A stretch of 64,000 nt of DNA from the NCBI RefSeq assembly GCF_004345855.1, contig NZ_SLXN01000002.1, positions 496,001 to 560,000 on the forward strand, written 5' to 3'. A program made the translations under genes and the position numbers. This document shows, piece by piece, positions 34,177 to 44,962 of this stretch; within the stretch, counting starts at the first letter, position 1; each line of letters opens with the position of its first letter. This DNA comes from Sphingomonas sp. BK235 (GTDB lineage: Bacteria; Pseudomonadota; Alphaproteobacteria; Sphingomonadales; Sphingomonadaceae). Below the pieces are notes generated by a model. It saw nothing but the letters and a program-made list of their open reading frames with translations, did not search any database and was not told where the DNA came from.

Positions 34177-36665
34177 GCCTCGCCGACTGCGTCCCCGCGC
34201 TGGTGAGGCGCGGCGAGATCGACGCCGCGCGCGGCGCGCGGATGACCGCTCTGTTCGAGGAGCTGGAGCGCTACTACCGCCGCTCGATGGGCGCCGACGC
34301 CGCCGCGGCCGAGGCGAGCGAGGCGACGCTGCGCCAGCTCGCCGAGGAGGCACGGCTCAGGAAGCGGCAGACGCTGCTCCAGGCGGCGCGGCAGCGCGAC
34401 TGCCTCAAGGACCTCGACCGCTTCAACGGCAAGAACCGTTATTCCGCGGTCAGCGCGCTGCTCGACGACGACGACCGCGCGCCCTATCGCGGCGGCAACG
34501 TGATGACCTCGCGTCAGCGCATCCTCTTCCAGGCGCACGCGCGCGTCGCCGGCTTCATCGAGCACCACCGCCGCGACCTGCTCGGCAAGGCGCACGACGC
34601 CGAGGGGCTCAACGACGTCGTGCGCGAGCTGCACGCCGCCGGCAGCACCGACAACGCGCGCGCCAAGCTGTTCGCGCAGGCGATCGGCGAGACGTTCGAG
34701 CAGCTGCGCCAGCGCTTCAACGCCGCCGGCGGCAATATCCGCCGGCTCGCGGGGTTCGGCCTGCCGCACCGGCACGACGCGCTCAAGGTGCGCGCCGCCG
34801 GGCGCGAGCGCTGGCTCGCCGACGTCACCCCGCTGCTCGATCGGTCGCGGATGATCGACGAGCGCACCGGGGTGCCGTTCACCGACGCCGCGCTGCGCGA
34901 GACGCTCGAGGGCGTGTGGGAGACGATCCGCACCAACGGGCTCAGCGGCGACGCCAGCGCCGGGTTCGGCGGCGCGGGGAAGCTCGCCAACCGGCGCGGC
35001 GAGCACCGCTTCCTCCACTTCCGCGACGGCGACGCCTGGCTCCAGTACGACCGCGCCTACGGTTCCGGCGCCAACGTCTTCACCACCGTGACCGGGCATC
35101 TCGACGGGATGGCGAAGGACATCGCCATTTTCGAGCGGCTCGGGCCGAACCCGGACGAGCAGCTCCGCTTCCTGCTCGATCACGTCAACAAGGGCGAGGC
35201 GCAGTCCGACAAGACGATCGTCGGCGCGGTGCGCGGGGTCGCCGCCGGGCGGAAGCGGACCGAGAACCTGTGGCGCTACATCAAGGGCGAGAGCAACATC
35301 ATGGTGCTGCCCGAGGGCGCACTGGAGACGCCCGGCTTTTACGCGATCCGCACCGTGCAGGGCACACGCAACCTGCTCACCGCTTCGCAGCTCGGCTCCG
35401 CGCTGTTGTCGGCGCCCGGCGACGCCTTGACCGGCTGGCTCGCGCGCAAGCACTACGGCCTGCCCGCGGTCAGCGTGCTGACCGGCTATCTCAAGCAGCT
35501 CAATCCGCTGTCCGGGCGCGACCGCGCGCTGGCGACGCGGCTCGGTCTGGGGATGATGGACGCGGCCCATTCGCTCCAGGGGATCGGGCGCCACTACGGC
35601 CAGACGTCGGGGCCGGGCTGGACCAGCGTGGCCGCCGACGACGTGATGCGCGTCAGCCTGCTCAACCGCTTCACCGAGGCGGGGCAGAATGCCTTCGGGC
35701 TCGACCTGCTCGGCACGCTCGGCGACCATCGCGGCGAGCCGTGGGATCAGCTGCCGCGCCGCCTGCGTCGCGGGATGGAATATGTCGGGCTCGACCGCCA
35801 CGACTGGCAGAGCATCCGGCTCGCCGAGCCGGTCGTCAGCAACGGCATCGCCTATGTCGACCCGCAGGCGATCCGCGATCCCGGCGCTGCCGATCGGCTG
35901 ATGAACATGCTGCTGCGCGGGCGCGCCGAAGCGGTGCCGGAGGTGAGCGCCTCGGCGCGCGCGCTCATGCTGAACGGTACCAACCCCGGCACCTTCTGGG
36001 GCGAGATGTTGCGCAACGGCCTCCAGTTCAAAGGTTTCTCCGTCTCGCTGATGATGAAGACGGCGCGCGTGCTGGCCTCGCTCCCCCCGCGCGAGCGCGC
36101 CGCCTACGCCGCGCAGTTCGTGATCGGGCTGACGTTGTTCGGCGCGGCGACGATCCAGCTGCGCGAGATCGCCAAGGGGCATGACCCCCGGCCGATGGAC
36201 AATCTCGAGTTCTGGCGGGACGCGGCGCTCCAGGGCGGCGGGATCGGCGTCGTCGGCGATCTGCTCGGGCAGTACACCGCCGAGCGGGTCGACCTGACCG
36301 GCTTCATCGGCGGGCCGGTGGTCGGCCTGTCCGTCGACCTGGCGAAGGCCGCGCACCAGGCGTTGCCGGGCGCGGAGCGCGAGGACGGGACGCATCGCGA
36401 GGGTAACCCCGGCGCAGCGCTGACCCGGCTGGTGCAGCGCTACACGCCGGGCGGCAACATCTGGTACCTTCGCGCGGCGTTCGAGCGGCTGGTGATCGAC
36501 CAGTTGATGGCCGAGCACCTCGATCCGGAGGTCGAGCAGTGGCGTGAGCGCCAGCGGAAGCGCGACGAGAAGAACCACCAGGGCGAGTGGTGGGCGCCCG
36601 GCGAGGCGGCGCCGAGCCGCGCGCCCGAGTGGATGAATGCGTGGGGCGGCGAGAAACCCGCCTAA
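34173..36665 (+). CDS. large internal virion protein (T7 gp16-like C-terminal part)
   Basis: The 830-residue protein starts at ATG with AAGGAGCAGGG and overlaps the previous stop (ATGA). It is mostly helical. The C-terminal third carries conserved-looking segments of ejection proteins (GTFWGEMLRNGLQFKGF, FVIGLTLFGAATIQLREIAKG, GGGIGVVGDLLGQYTAE), including a hydrophobic stretch fitting inner-membrane channel formation. In T7 the gp16 transglycosylase is at the N-terminus of one large protein; here it is on the preceding separate gene. Confidence 0.72.
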   Translation: MSLADCVPALVRRGEIDAARGARMTALFEELERYYRRSMGADAAAAEASEATLRQLAEEARLRKRQTLLQAARQRDCLKDLDRFNGKNRYSAVSALLDDDDRAPYRGGNVMTSRQRILFQAHARVAGFIEHHRRDLLGKAHDAEGLNDVVRELHAAGSTDNARAKLFAQAIGETFEQLRQRFNAAGGNIRRLAGFGLPHRHDALKVRAAGRERWLADVTPLLDRSRMIDERTGVPFTDAALRETLEGVWETIRTNGLSGDASAGFGGAGKLANRRGEHRFLHFRDGDAWLQYDRAYGSGANVFTTVTGHLDGMAKDIAIFERLGPNPDEQLRFLLDHVNKGEAQSDKTIVGAVRGVAAGRKRTENLWRYIKGESNIMVLPEGALETPGFYAIRTVQGTRNLLTASQLGSALLSAPGDALTGWLARKHYGLPAVSVLTGYLKQLNPLSGRDRALATRLGLGMMDAAHSLQGIGRHYGQTSGPGWTSVAADDVMRVSLLNRFTEAGQNAFGLDLLGTLGDHRGEPWDQLPRRLRRGMEYVGLDRHDWQSIRLAEPVVSNGIAYVDPQAIRDPGAADRLMNMLLRGRAEAVPEVSASARALMLNGTNPGTFWGEMLRNGLQFKGFSVSLMMKTARVLASLPPRERAAYAAQFVIGLTLFGAATIQLREIAKGHDPRPMDNLEFWRDAALQGGGIGVVGDLLGQYTAERVDLTGFIGGPVVGLSVDLAKAAHQALPGAEREDGTHREGNPGAALTRLVQRYTPGGNIWYLRAAFERLVIDQLMAEHLDPEVEQWRERQRKRDEKNHQGEWWAPGEAAPSRAPEWMNAWGGEKPA

Positions 36666-36668
36666 TCG

Positions 36669-36986
36669 TCACCGCACCCTCTGACCGGGACGCCTCCTGA
36701 GTAGCGCGTTCACGCCGTCCGCTGCGCTACCGAGCAAGACCAGCACGAGCCCCGGCGCGGCGAAAAGCATCGCCCCATACCATGGCCACCTCCAAACAGC
36801 GTAAGCGCATACGAAGGAAGCGATTGTAAGAGGAAAAGTGAACCTTAAACCGAAGCAAGCGACAATCAAGATTGTGGCAAGTATCGGACCGAACAGAAAA
36901 TCCGCGCCGACCGCCGCAGCAATCAGCTGTGAGATACCATAGCCGATTACAGCTGCAATCCAACAACTTGTCAGAACGCCCCTCAT
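36669..36986 (-). CDS. small membrane protein, antisense to the virion operon
   Basis: A 105-residue hydrophobic protein with three to four TM helices (LTSCWIAAVIGYGISQLIAA, FLFGPILATILIVACF, LTIASFVCAYAVW, GAMLFAAPGLVLVLLG) and a basic C-terminus. It is A+T-richer than the flanks and encoded against the direction of the structural genes, both typical of phage cargo genes. A superinfection-exclusion or other lysogeny role is possible but unproven. The ATG at 36986 is chosen because the frame upstream lacks hydrophobic or conserved character. Confidence 0.58.
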   Translation of the reverse strand: MRGVLTSCWIAAVIGYGISQLIAAAVGADFLFGPILATILIVACFGLRFTFPLTIASFVCAYAVWRWPWYGAMLFAAPGLVLVLLGSAADGVNALLRRRPGQRVR

Positions 36987-37080
36987 CTTGCGCTTGCTCC
37001 GCGATTCGGTCTCGGATATACATCTCACGTCCGGTATGTCCCGGACAAGGGATTGGTCTCCCTGCTCCTGTTGGCGTAGC

Positions 37081-37113
37081 CCGCGCCACACGCCCCGTGT
37101 GGGCGCGGTTTTC
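37081..37113 (+). terminator. intrinsic-type terminator after the internal virion genes
   Basis: Arms 37081-37091 and 37097-37108 pair over 11 bp with one bulged G and a 5-base loop (GCCCC), directly followed by TTTTC. It would end rightward transcription of the structural operon before the BRO-type gene. Confidence 0.6.
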
Positions 37114-37150
37114 TATGGCCGGGCGTGTCGCGAGCTCCGCAAGGAGCGCC

Positions 37151-37213
37151 GTTCCAACAGGCGGTAAGACCAATCGTGGCACGTCCGGCCACCAGCTTTG
37201 GTCTTGCTGGAAC
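37151..37213. promoter_or_regulatory. composite inverted repeat in the leader of the BRO-type gene
   Basis: An inner perfect pair AAGACCAA (37166-37173) / TTGGTCTT (37198-37205) and an outer pair GTTCCA (37151-37156) / TGGAAC (37208-37213) end 22 bases before the ATG at 37236. It may be an operator or a hairpin controlling translation. Confidence 0.4.
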
Positions 37214-37235
37214 CGGCGCATCTGTTGGAGCGCCT

Positions 37236-37985
37236 ATGGAACCCGTACTTACCTACCAATTCGAAGATGAGCCAGTTCGGGTCATCACCGTCGCCGGTGA
37301 CCCATGGTTCGTTGCCGGCGATATCGCGAAGGCGCTCGGCTACCGCGACGCCACCGCCATGACACGCAACTTGCAAGACGATGAGAGGGGTACACACGTT
37401 CTGTGTACCCCCTCCGCCGACCAGGAGATGACGATCATCTCGGAGAGCGGCATGTACGCCGCCATCTTCAAGTCGCGCCGCCCCGAGGCGGATCGGTTCC
37501 GGCGCTGGGTCACCGGCGAGGTGCTGCCCTCGATCCGCAAGACCGGCCGCTACGAGCTGCCCGGCTACGACCCGCGGCCGCTCGCGCCGGGCGACGTCGA
37601 TCCGGTCCGGCTCAACGCCTCGGTCGCGACGGTGCGCGAGGCGCGGCGGCTGTTCGGCCCCGCCGCGGCGCGCAGCCTGTGGACCCAGCTCGGCCTCCCC
37701 GCCCCGATCGTCGACGCCTGCCCGCTGATCGAGGGCGACAATCTCGCCGAGCCGCTCAAGGAGTGGCTCGCCGAACGCACCGAGACGACCGCGCTGCTCG
37801 CCGCGCAGGGCATCGGGCTCGAGACGGTCGACCGTGGCGTGCTGTACCGCACGGGCGCGCTGCTGCGGCTGTTCGGCTGGGTCGACTGGCCGGTCAAGCG
37901 CGAGGGCGTGAAGCGCAACATGTGGTTCCACCCCGACCACGTCCCCCAGCTGGTGCGCGAAGCCCGTGCCGCGAGGGGGCTGTGA
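37236..37985 (+). CDS. BRO-N domain phage protein (antirepressor-like)
   Basis: The 249-residue protein has an N-terminal BRO domain: TYQFEDEPVRVITVAGDPWFVAGDIAKALGY as its first strands and helix (core WFVAGDIAKALGY), SESGMYAAIFKSRRPEADRFRRWVTGEVLPSIRKTG. A C-terminal domain of about 140 residues resembles KilA/Ant C-terminal or DNA-binding winged folds. BRO/antirepressor proteins act in lysis-lysogeny control or as DNA-binding regulators. The ATG has TTGGAG eight bases upstream. Among structural genes this is the only regulatory-type phage gene seen. Confidence 0.8.
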   Translation: MEPVLTYQFEDEPVRVITVAGDPWFVAGDIAKALGYRDATAMTRNLQDDERGTHVLCTPSADQEMTIISESGMYAAIFKSRRPEADRFRRWVTGEVLPSIRKTGRYELPGYDPRPLAPGDVDPVRLNASVATVREARRLFGPAAARSLWTQLGLPAPIVDACPLIEGDNLAEPLKEWLAERTETTALLAAQGIGLETVDRGVLYRTGALLRLFGWVDWPVKREGVKRNMWFHPDHVPQLVREARAARGL

Positions 37986-37986
37986 G

Positions 37987-38211
37987 ATGCCGGCGCGGTG
38001 GGACGAACGGCGCGATCAGGAAGAGCGCGCCACGATCGCGTTGGGCGCGATGCAGGCGTTGCACGACCTGATCGCCTTCCAGGCACCCGGCGGCGAGATC
38101 AAGGCCGAACCGTTCGCCTGTCTGCTCCAGGTGGTGTTCGATGCCGCCCGCCATGCGATCCCGAGCGGCGTGCCGCGGCATCGGGCGGCGGTGAACGATT
38201 TGGAACTCTAG
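37987..38211 (+). CDS. small phage-associated hypothetical protein
   Basis: A 74-residue helical product starting one base after the BRO gene stop, hence likely co-translated. It contains RATIALGAMQALHDLIAFQ and two cysteine-free amphipathic helices with one Cys (FACLLQVVFDAARHA). No family recognised; it may work with the BRO protein. Confidence 0.58.
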   Translation: MPARWDERRDQEERATIALGAMQALHDLIAFQAPGGEIKAEPFACLLQVVFDAARHAIPSGVPRHRAAVNDLEL

Positions 38212-38335
38212 GCTCGCCGCGTCGACGATCACGAAGGCTCTTGTTTAGGGGATGGACCGTATCGTCGAACGACGGTTAGCTATGCGCTTCGGCGCGAACC
38301 AGGCCGCAGGGCGACGTCAAGATCGGGGGAGAGAC

Positions 38336-39622
38336 ATGCGGTGGCTGATGATGCTGGTGGCAGTGGCGCTCGCGGCGCCCGCGCTAGCCGATACCTGGAT
38401 GTCGCCGACGCGCGCCGTCTACACCTCGCCGAAGAAGACCAGCCGACTCATCGTCGAGCCGCGCGCTCTCGAGAGCCAGCTCGCTTATTTCGAGGACAAG
38501 AGCGCCGGCAAGGAGCCCGCGGGTCAGCGCGCCGGCGAGACCAAGCGCACCGCGCGCGGCGTGCTCGAGCGACGGGTCGGCGGGCGCTGGATCACGCAGT
38601 GGGAGGTGCCGCTGGCCAATGAGGTCGCGCCCGTCGACGCGCTGGTCAGCGACGACGGCCAGCATGTCGTCACGTTCGACAATTGGCACTCGATGGGGCT
38701 GGGCGAGAATGTGGTGGTGATCTACGGCGCTGGAGGGCAGCAGGTCCGCTCTCTCCGGCTCGACGACCTCCTGCCGCCCGACTATCTCGAGGCACTGCCG
38801 CGCTCGGTGAGTTCGCTGCATTGGCGTCGCGAGGCCAGGCTTGCCCGCGACGGTCGCCACGTCGCCATCCCGGTCGTCGTACCCGAGGAGGAATCCCGTA
38901 GCGATGCGCGGCCGCGCACGGTCGACGTGTCAGTGGATCTCGCGACCGGCGCGGTCGTGCCGCCGTCCGGCGCGGCGTGGGACCGCGCGCTGACCGCAGC
39001 GACGCGCGTGGCGCGCGACCGTCGCGCGTGGCAGGCAGCGCAGCGTGCCGCCTTCGCGGCCCCCTTGTCGCCGCCGGCGCAGCCGGGCGAGCCGGCGTGG
39101 CACGGCTATCTGCGCGAGCTGTTCTACCGCGTCGACCCCGCCTGGCGCGAGGGCTTCCCGAAAACAACCGTGCTGCGCTCGCCGGGCGCGAAGGATTACG
39201 CGCCATCGGTCACCTGGGTTCGCGAGGCGCTGCGCGAGGCGGAGGAGGGCGACGCCGTGATGCTGGCAGCACCGGCCGCCCCCGAGCGGCTGGTCGCGAT
39301 CGTCGAGGAGGAGGCGCGGACGCTACCCGCCGGCAAGCTGCGCGGCGTGCGGGTCTACCCCGCCGTCCCCCCGGCGGCGTTCGCCGCGATCCGCAGCGCG
39401 CTCGCGACGAGCGGGGCCGAGGTCGTCGCGGTCGACCTCGCCGCGCCGGTGCCGCAGCGACCCGAGCGGCTGGCCGAACGGACCGCGGCCTCGTTCGGCG
39501 GCGCACCGCCGCCGTCGCACGATGGCGCGGCCGAGCAGGCGGCGGTCGCCGACGCGCTGGCGGATTCGATGGAGGCGCTGGCGGCCGAGGTCGCGAAGGA
39601 GTCGGCGGCGACGCCGCGCTGA
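38336..39622 (+). CDS. secreted protein of unknown function
   Basis: The 428-residue product starts at ATG 38336 with GGGGAGAG upstream and has a clear signal peptide (MRWLMMLVAVALAAPALADTW). The N-terminal 240 residues are beta-rich with segments such as ALVSDDGQHVVTFDNWHSMGLGENVVVIYGAGG, quoted here as VTFDNWHSMGLGENVVVI, resembling proteins that read out a stored value or a six-blade-like repeat. The rest is helical and Ala-rich. No catalytic motif is recognised. It lies between the BRO pair and the tail-fibre gene, so it may be phage cargo or the first host gene interleaved by rearrangement. Confidence 0.65.
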   Translation: MRWLMMLVAVALAAPALADTWMSPTRAVYTSPKKTSRLIVEPRALESQLAYFEDKSAGKEPAGQRAGETKRTARGVLERRVGGRWITQWEVPLANEVAPVDALVSDDGQHVVTFDNWHSMGLGENVVVIYGAGGQQVRSLRLDDLLPPDYLEALPRSVSSLHWRREARLARDGRHVAIPVVVPEEESRSDARPRTVDVSVDLATGAVVPPSGAAWDRALTAATRVARDRRAWQAAQRAAFAAPLSPPAQPGEPAWHGYLRELFYRVDPAWREGFPKTTVLRSPGAKDYAPSVTWVREALREAEEGDAVMLAAPAAPERLVAIVEEEARTLPAGKLRGVRVYPAVPPAAFAAIRSALATSGAEVVAVDLAAPVPQRPERLAERTAASFGGAPPPSHDGAAEQAAVADALADSMEALAAEVAKESAATPR

Positions 39623-39722
39623 CGCGATCCCCGCTTCCCCGCGGCACGGCCGGCTGGTACAAGGCCGCACCGGCGTTCGCGGCGCCGCCACGCCCCCGAT
39701 AACCTCTCGCCGAGGGGATCGG

Positions 39723-40844
39723 ATGACCGTCGCCGCCCTGCCCTCCACCGTCAGCTACGTCGAGGACGGCGCCACCACCGCCTTCGCGGTGCCGTTCCGC
39801 TTCAAGGCGGCCGAGGACCTCGTCGTCGAGCGCGTCGCCGACGGCGCGGTCATCGTGCTCCGGCTCGGCGTCGATTATCGCGTCGTCGGCGGCGAGACCG
39901 ACGCGGGCGGCACACTCACCCGCACCGAGGCGAGCGCGGGCGCCACGCTGCGCGTCCGCCGCCGCACCGCGCGCGCGCAGGAGATGGTCTACACCCCCGA
40001 CGACCGTTTCCCCGCCAAGAGCCACGAGGGCGCGCTCGACCGGCTGATGCTGATCGCGCAGGAGTTGGACGCCGCGACGGGCGAACTCGACGCGCGCGCG
40101 CTGCTGGTCCCGGAGGGCGAGATCGGCGGCACGCTGCCCCCCGCCGCCGCGCGCGCGGGCCGCGCGCTGGTCGGCATGCCGGGCGGCGGCTTCACCACCG
40201 CGACGCTGGGGGACGGCGACGACCCCACGTTGCGCAGCGATCTCGCCGCGGCCGACGGCGCCACCCGCGTCGGCTTCGCGCCGCAAGCCCCCGGCACCGC
40301 GCCGCGCTCGGTCCAGGCCAAGCTGCGCGAGCGCGTCAGCATCTCCGACTTCAAGCGCCCGGCCGAGCCGGATTACGCGCCCGCGCTCGCGCGCGCGCTC
40401 GCCACCAACAAGGAAGTGTTCTTCCCCGCGGGCGATTACCCCGTCGCGACCGGCCCCGACTGGGCCGCGATCAAGGCCGCGCACGGCGTCGAGATCCCGG
40501 TGGTCCAGCTCAGCGGCGAAGGGCGCGGCCGGTCGCGCATCCTGTTCACCGGCGCGGGCACCTTCCTCAAGGGCGGGCGCACCGTCACGCCCGCGGGCTA
40601 CGCCCAGTCGCTGGTCGCCGACGGGCTCAGCCTGATCGGCACCGGGGTGCGCGGCAACAGCCTCGCGCTCAAATACGGCGAGTTCACCACCAGCGCCAAC
40701 AACAGCTTCGCCGGCTGCGACAGCGCGACCGAGCGGTTCGACGCCGGGGTCAATCTAGGGCCGGCGCGCGTCGCGGGCTTCCTCCAGCGCGCGCTCAATC
40801 TGCTCAACGCCGGGGCGCTCTCCGCCGGGTCGTGGCGACCGTAA
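39723..40844 (+). CDS. tail fibre / tailspike N-terminal protein, probably shortened
   Basis: Residues 1-115 of this 373-residue protein match the T7 tail-fibre N-terminal pattern (VSYVEDGATTAFAVPFRFKAAEDLVV, core FAVPFRFKAAEDLVV; LGVDYRVVGGETDAGGTL; GALDRLMLIAQEL) that attaches to the tail. From about 215 a pectate-lyase-like beta-helix begins (ISDFKRP, AGDYPVATG). It ends after roughly 150 residues, shorter than usual spikes, which suggests truncation at the cluster's right end. It would mediate receptor or capsule binding. Confidence 0.75.
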   Translation: MTVAALPSTVSYVEDGATTAFAVPFRFKAAEDLVVERVADGAVIVLRLGVDYRVVGGETDAGGTLTRTEASAGATLRVRRRTARAQEMVYTPDDRFPAKSHEGALDRLMLIAQELDAATGELDARALLVPEGEIGGTLPPAAARAGRALVGMPGGGFTTATLGDGDDPTLRSDLAAADGATRVGFAPQAPGTAPRSVQAKLRERVSISDFKRPAEPDYAPALARALATNKEVFFPAGDYPVATGPDWAAIKAAHGVEIPVVQLSGEGRGRSRILFTGAGTFLKGGRTVTPAGYAQSLVADGLSLIGTGVRGNSLALKYGEFTTSANNSFAGCDSATERFDAGVNLGPARVAGFLQRALNLLNAGALSAGSWRP

Positions 40845-40902
40845 CGCACCGTTAACCAGGGCGTGATAGGATCGCCGGACAGTCCAGGGGGGATCATTCG
40901 TC

Positions 40903-41220
40903 GTGGCGTCTCAGCCGAACATCGATAACAGGCGCGATCCGCGATTCAGCACCGAATGTCGCGCGATGGCGCGAATCGCGCTGTCGATCACGATCCTCGA
41001 CGTGTCCGCCAACGGCCTGCGCGCGCGGATCTCGCTGCCGCTCGCGGTCGGCACGCTGCTCAAATTCTCGCTGCCGGGCAGCGGCGAGCATCACGCCCGT
41101 ATCGCCTGGCGCGACGGCGAGATCTTCGGCTGCGAGTTCATGAAGCCGCTCAACTCACAGGAACTGCGTCGCACGGTCGAGGCCAGCAGCAACGCCGCCC
41201 CGGTCGCGATCAGCAGCTGA
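40903..41220 (+). CDS. PilZ-domain protein
   Basis: A single-domain 105-residue PilZ protein with the c-di-GMP-binding residues RRDPR (RxxxR) at about 10-14 and DVSANGLR (D/NxSxxG) at about 32-39. It would bind cyclic-di-GMP and regulate a partner by contact. The start is a GTG behind GGGGGGAT. It is the first chromosomal-type gene right of the phage cluster and could respond to the EAL protein at the left of the window among others. Confidence 0.88.
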   Translation: MASQPNIDNRRDPRFSTECRAMARIALSITILDVSANGLRARISLPLAVGTLLKFSLPGSGEHHARIAWRDGEIFGCEFMKPLNSQELRRTVEASSNAAPVAISS

Positions 41221-41258
41221 GCCGCGCGGCGCGCCCGTGCAGGGCCGCCGCGGCGGGA

Positions 41259-41546
41259 TCAGTCCTCGTCCGATGCCGTGTCTGCCGCGGCGTCCGCCGA
41301 ATCGGCGCCCCCGCGCTCGAACCAGGCCTCGACCGGACCGGTCAGCTTGATCGTCAGCGGGCGGCCGTGGCGGTCCACCTTCTTGCCCAGCGCGACGCGG
41401 ATCCAGCCCTCGGAGATGCTATATTCCTCGACGTCGCGGCGCTCGACGCCCTTGAAGCGGATGCCGACCCCGCGCTGAAGCGCGGCCTGGTCGAAGTGCG
41501 GGCTCGACGGATCGATCGAGAGACGGTCGGGGGGCGTGTCGGTCAT
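41259..41546 (-). CDS. DUF3297 family protein
   Basis: The 95-residue protein matches DUF3297 along its length: TPPDRLSIDPSSPHFD, RGVGIRFKGVERRDVEEY, ISEGWIRVALGKKVDRHGRP and TIKLTGPVEAWFE. The family is small, cytosolic and widespread in proteobacteria, with no known function. An acidic Ala/Asp tail follows. It precedes nothing obvious in operon; the neighbouring glycine-zipper gene lies upstream on the same strand. Confidence 0.85.
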   Translation of the reverse strand: MTDTPPDRLSIDPSSPHFDQAALQRGVGIRFKGVERRDVEEYSISEGWIRVALGKKVDRHGRPLTIKLTGPVEAWFERGGADSADAAADTASDED

Positions 41547-41624
41547 GGCGCGGCGCCATGCCGCAAATGCGGCGCGCAGGCCATAGCAAAACGGCGCGGG
41601 ATCGCCCCCGCGCCGTCGTTCCGC

Positions 41625-41996
41625 TCACCAGCCGCGATAATAACCGCGCGGGGCATAATCGCGGTAATAGCCTCGCGGCTCGTAATAATAAGAGCGCGGC
41701 GGCGGCGCGTACTCGCGGTAATAGACCCGCGGCGGCGCGCGATAATAATAATCGCGGTCGTCGTAATAGCCGCGGTCGTAGCGATCATAGCGATCGTAAT
41801 AACGGTCACGGTTGCTCGACGCGATCGCCGCGCCCAGTCCCAGACCGATCACGCCGCCGATCAGGGCGCCGGTGGCGGCGTCGCCGCCGCGGTCGCGGTG
41901 GCGCCAGTAGCGCTGTGCCTCCGCCGGCGCCGCGCTGGTCAGCGCGGTCGCTGCCAGCGCGGTGGCGAGCCCGGCCTTTGTCCACAGTCCCGACAT
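41625..41996 (-). CDS. secreted glycine-zipper, Tyr/Arg-rich protein
   Basis: The 123-residue product has a signal peptide ending SAAPAEAQ, a glycine-zipper membrane motif GALIGGVIGLGLGAAIAS (about 43-60), and a low-complexity C-terminal half of repeated RYYDRYDRYDR and YYRAPPRVYYREY units. Glycine-zipper 2TM proteins insert in or associate with the outer membrane. The DNA of the repeat region has many TAA/ATA-containing codon runs, unlike the GC-rich neighbours. Function unknown. Confidence 0.75.
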   Translation of the reverse strand: MSGLWTKAGLATALAATALTSAAPAEAQRYWRHRDRGGDAATGALIGGVIGLGLGAAIASSNRDRYYDRYDRYDRGYYDDRDYYYRAPPRVYYREYAPPPRSYYYEPRGYYRDYAPRGYYRGW

Positions 41997-42225
41997 CTCA
42001 AGACCTCCTCAACTCGGTTCGCATGATGGGTCAAACGCAGAAAGATGCGAGCCTGTTGCGGGGGATAGCGCAGCCGGGCTGAACCCGCGCGGAATGCCGC
42101 GTTCATCCGCCATATAGTGTCGGGGGTGGCGATCGCGACGCGCGCCGCGGCGACGGTCGGCGGCGTCACCCGGGTGATCGCCGCCTCAGCCCCCTCGCCC
42201 TTGCGGGGGCGAGGGGGGGCGTAGT

Positions 42226-44962
<2,737 letters not shown>

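Noticed and set aside
33402..36578. Very long minus-strand open frame opposite the internal virion genes
   Set aside because: Low-complexity antisense translation; the plus-strand genes have overlapping starts, Shine-Dalgarno sites and recognisable domains.
15994..40844. Gene transfer agent of the Rhodobacter type
   Set aside because: Gene content is podoviral (connector, nozzle, gp15/gp16-like ejection proteins) and lacks the siphovirus-like tail tape and GTA-specific order.
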